Assembly: GCA_016899975.1 (NCBI GenBank)
Contig: JACJJN010000001.1
Location: 62,001 to 126,000, forward strand
DNA: 64,000 bases
From: Lacrimispora saccharolytica
GTDB taxonomy: Bacteria > Bacillota > Clostridia > Lachnospirales > Lachnospiraceae
Direction: 5' to 3'
Both the position numbers and the translations under genes were made by a program. The notes under the pieces are model-generated. The model was not told the origin of the DNA, searched no databases, and saw only the letters and a list, made by a program, of their open reading frames with translations. Of this stretch, positions 63,503-64,000 are shown piece by piece. Position 1 is the stretch's first letter; every line of letters starts with the position of its first letter.

Positions 63503-64000
63503 TCAGTTAATCTGCGACAACAGCGTATTCATATCGTTATACAAGTCCGTCTTGTTCGCTGCATTGACGACGATGGAAATAAACGGTTCTCCATAGGCAT
63601 TCTGACTGACCAGCGCCAGACAGCTTCCCGCCTTGCTGGTGGTTCCTGTCTTTCCTCCAAGTACCGTCACATTTTCCGGCGCTGTCTGGGCTCCGGTCAG
63701 ATACTGGTCCGTCGCTGTCAGATATCTGGTTCTCTGTGTGCCGTCCGCAGCAGTCACTGTCAGAGTATAAGATTCCATGCTCATGGCTTCGGTGTATTTC
63801 TGCTCGGAAAACGCACGGTTGAGCATCAGATAAATATCGTATACCGTGGTGTAATGGTTGTCGTCATGAAGACCGTGAGGATTGACAAAATGCGTTCCGG
63901 TCATTCCCAGATTCTGAGCCTCCTGATTCATCAGATTCACAAACTCTTCCACGGTACCTCCGATGTGCCTTGCGATCGCCATGCCTGCGTCATTGGCGGA
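63503..64000 (-). CDS. dac: D-alanyl-D-alanine carboxypeptidase (DacA-type), partial at window edge
   Basis: The visible 165 residues open exactly with SANDAG, the SxN motif of low-molecular-weight penicillin-binding proteins, and include FVNPHGLHDDNHYTTVYD and the KTG motif in VLGGKTGTTSKAGSCLALVS. The SxxK nucleophile part lies beyond the window. It trims the peptidoglycan stem peptide outside the membrane. After KTG only about 35 residues remain, so the usual C-terminal beta domain and anchor helix of DacA are absent, as in shorter Clostridia forms. Confidence 0.9.
   Translation of the reverse strand, partial: SANDAGMAIARHIGGTVEEFVNLMNQEAQNLGMTGTHFVNPHGLHDDNHYTTVYDIYLMLNRAFSEQKYTEAMSMESYTLTVTAADGTQRTRYLTATDQYLTGAQTAPENVTVLGGKTGTTSKAGSCLALVSQNAYGEPFISIVVNAANKTDLYNDMNTLLSQIN

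Noticed and set aside
1-64000. CRISPR arrays, tRNA or rRNA genes, prophage and complete insertion sequences.
   Set aside because: I saw no regularly spaced direct repeats, no cloverleaf with a CCA end, no rRNA-like stretch and no transposase or phage structural gene. The single tyrosine recombinase lacks phage neighbours.

Overview
The window looks like chromosomal DNA from an endospore-forming Clostridia bacterium of the Lachnospiraceae type, with mid-range GC. Genus is not resolvable by reading alone. The evidence is the gene content: an archaeal-type AspRS with GatCAB behind a T-box, LL-diaminopimelate aminotransferase (dapL), NfnAB, Rex, YqfC/YqfD, SepF-YggS, DUF3877, DUF1576 and DUF378 genes. 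No tRNA, rRNA, CRISPR array or intact insertion sequence was seen.

Left arm (1-30.6 kb), mostly + strand: glnA (partial) with an ANTAR regulator; dapL; a T-box operon for tRNA-dependent amidation (aspS2-gatC-gatA-gatB); DUF378; a minus-strand phosphate block (membrane protein, PiT permease, DUF47); an S8 protease; isocitrate dehydrogenase; a minus-strand ABC-F gene divergent from rex; nnr and mazF; yebC; a ClpP-like protease; uppP; ftsK; nfnAB; a Dabb protein; rlmH; minus-strand DUF1576 and ttcA; then dtd, an rluA-family gene and a GNAT pseudogene.

Centre (30.6-33.6 kb): a near-perfect palindrome beside a XerS-like tyrosine recombinase, then lexA divergent from a yneA-like LysM gene under four LexA boxes. 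Gene orientation flips here. I count about 23 plus and 6 minus genes to the left, and 2 plus and 30 minus to the right. Together with the palindrome this suggests a dif-like replication terminus.

Right arm (33.6-64 kb), almost all minus strand: a small alarmone synthetase, yqfD-yqfC, and a polyamine operon (speD-speA-speE-speB-lys1-nspC-DUF2284). The operon encodes both the decarboxy-SAM and the carboxyspermidine routes. It lies behind a long leader holding a large folded RNA and an attenuator-like terminator. Next come an orphan AbiEi gene, DUF3877 and GNAT genes, a second uppP, and a heterodimeric ABC exporter preceded by a 37-codon leader peptide and terminator. After these lie a metallo-beta-lactamase-fold gene, an AAA-nucleotidyltransferase-HelD operon, a cytidylate-kinase-like gene, rluD, lspA-aroB, sepF-yggS-HlyD, a P-loop gene and a partial D,D-carboxypeptidase gene.

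The strongest leads are the putative terminus and dif site, the structured RNA upstream of speD, the doubled spermidine pathway, the leader-peptide attenuator before the ABC exporter, and the GAAC (overlapping Glu/Asn codon) specifier in the T-box.
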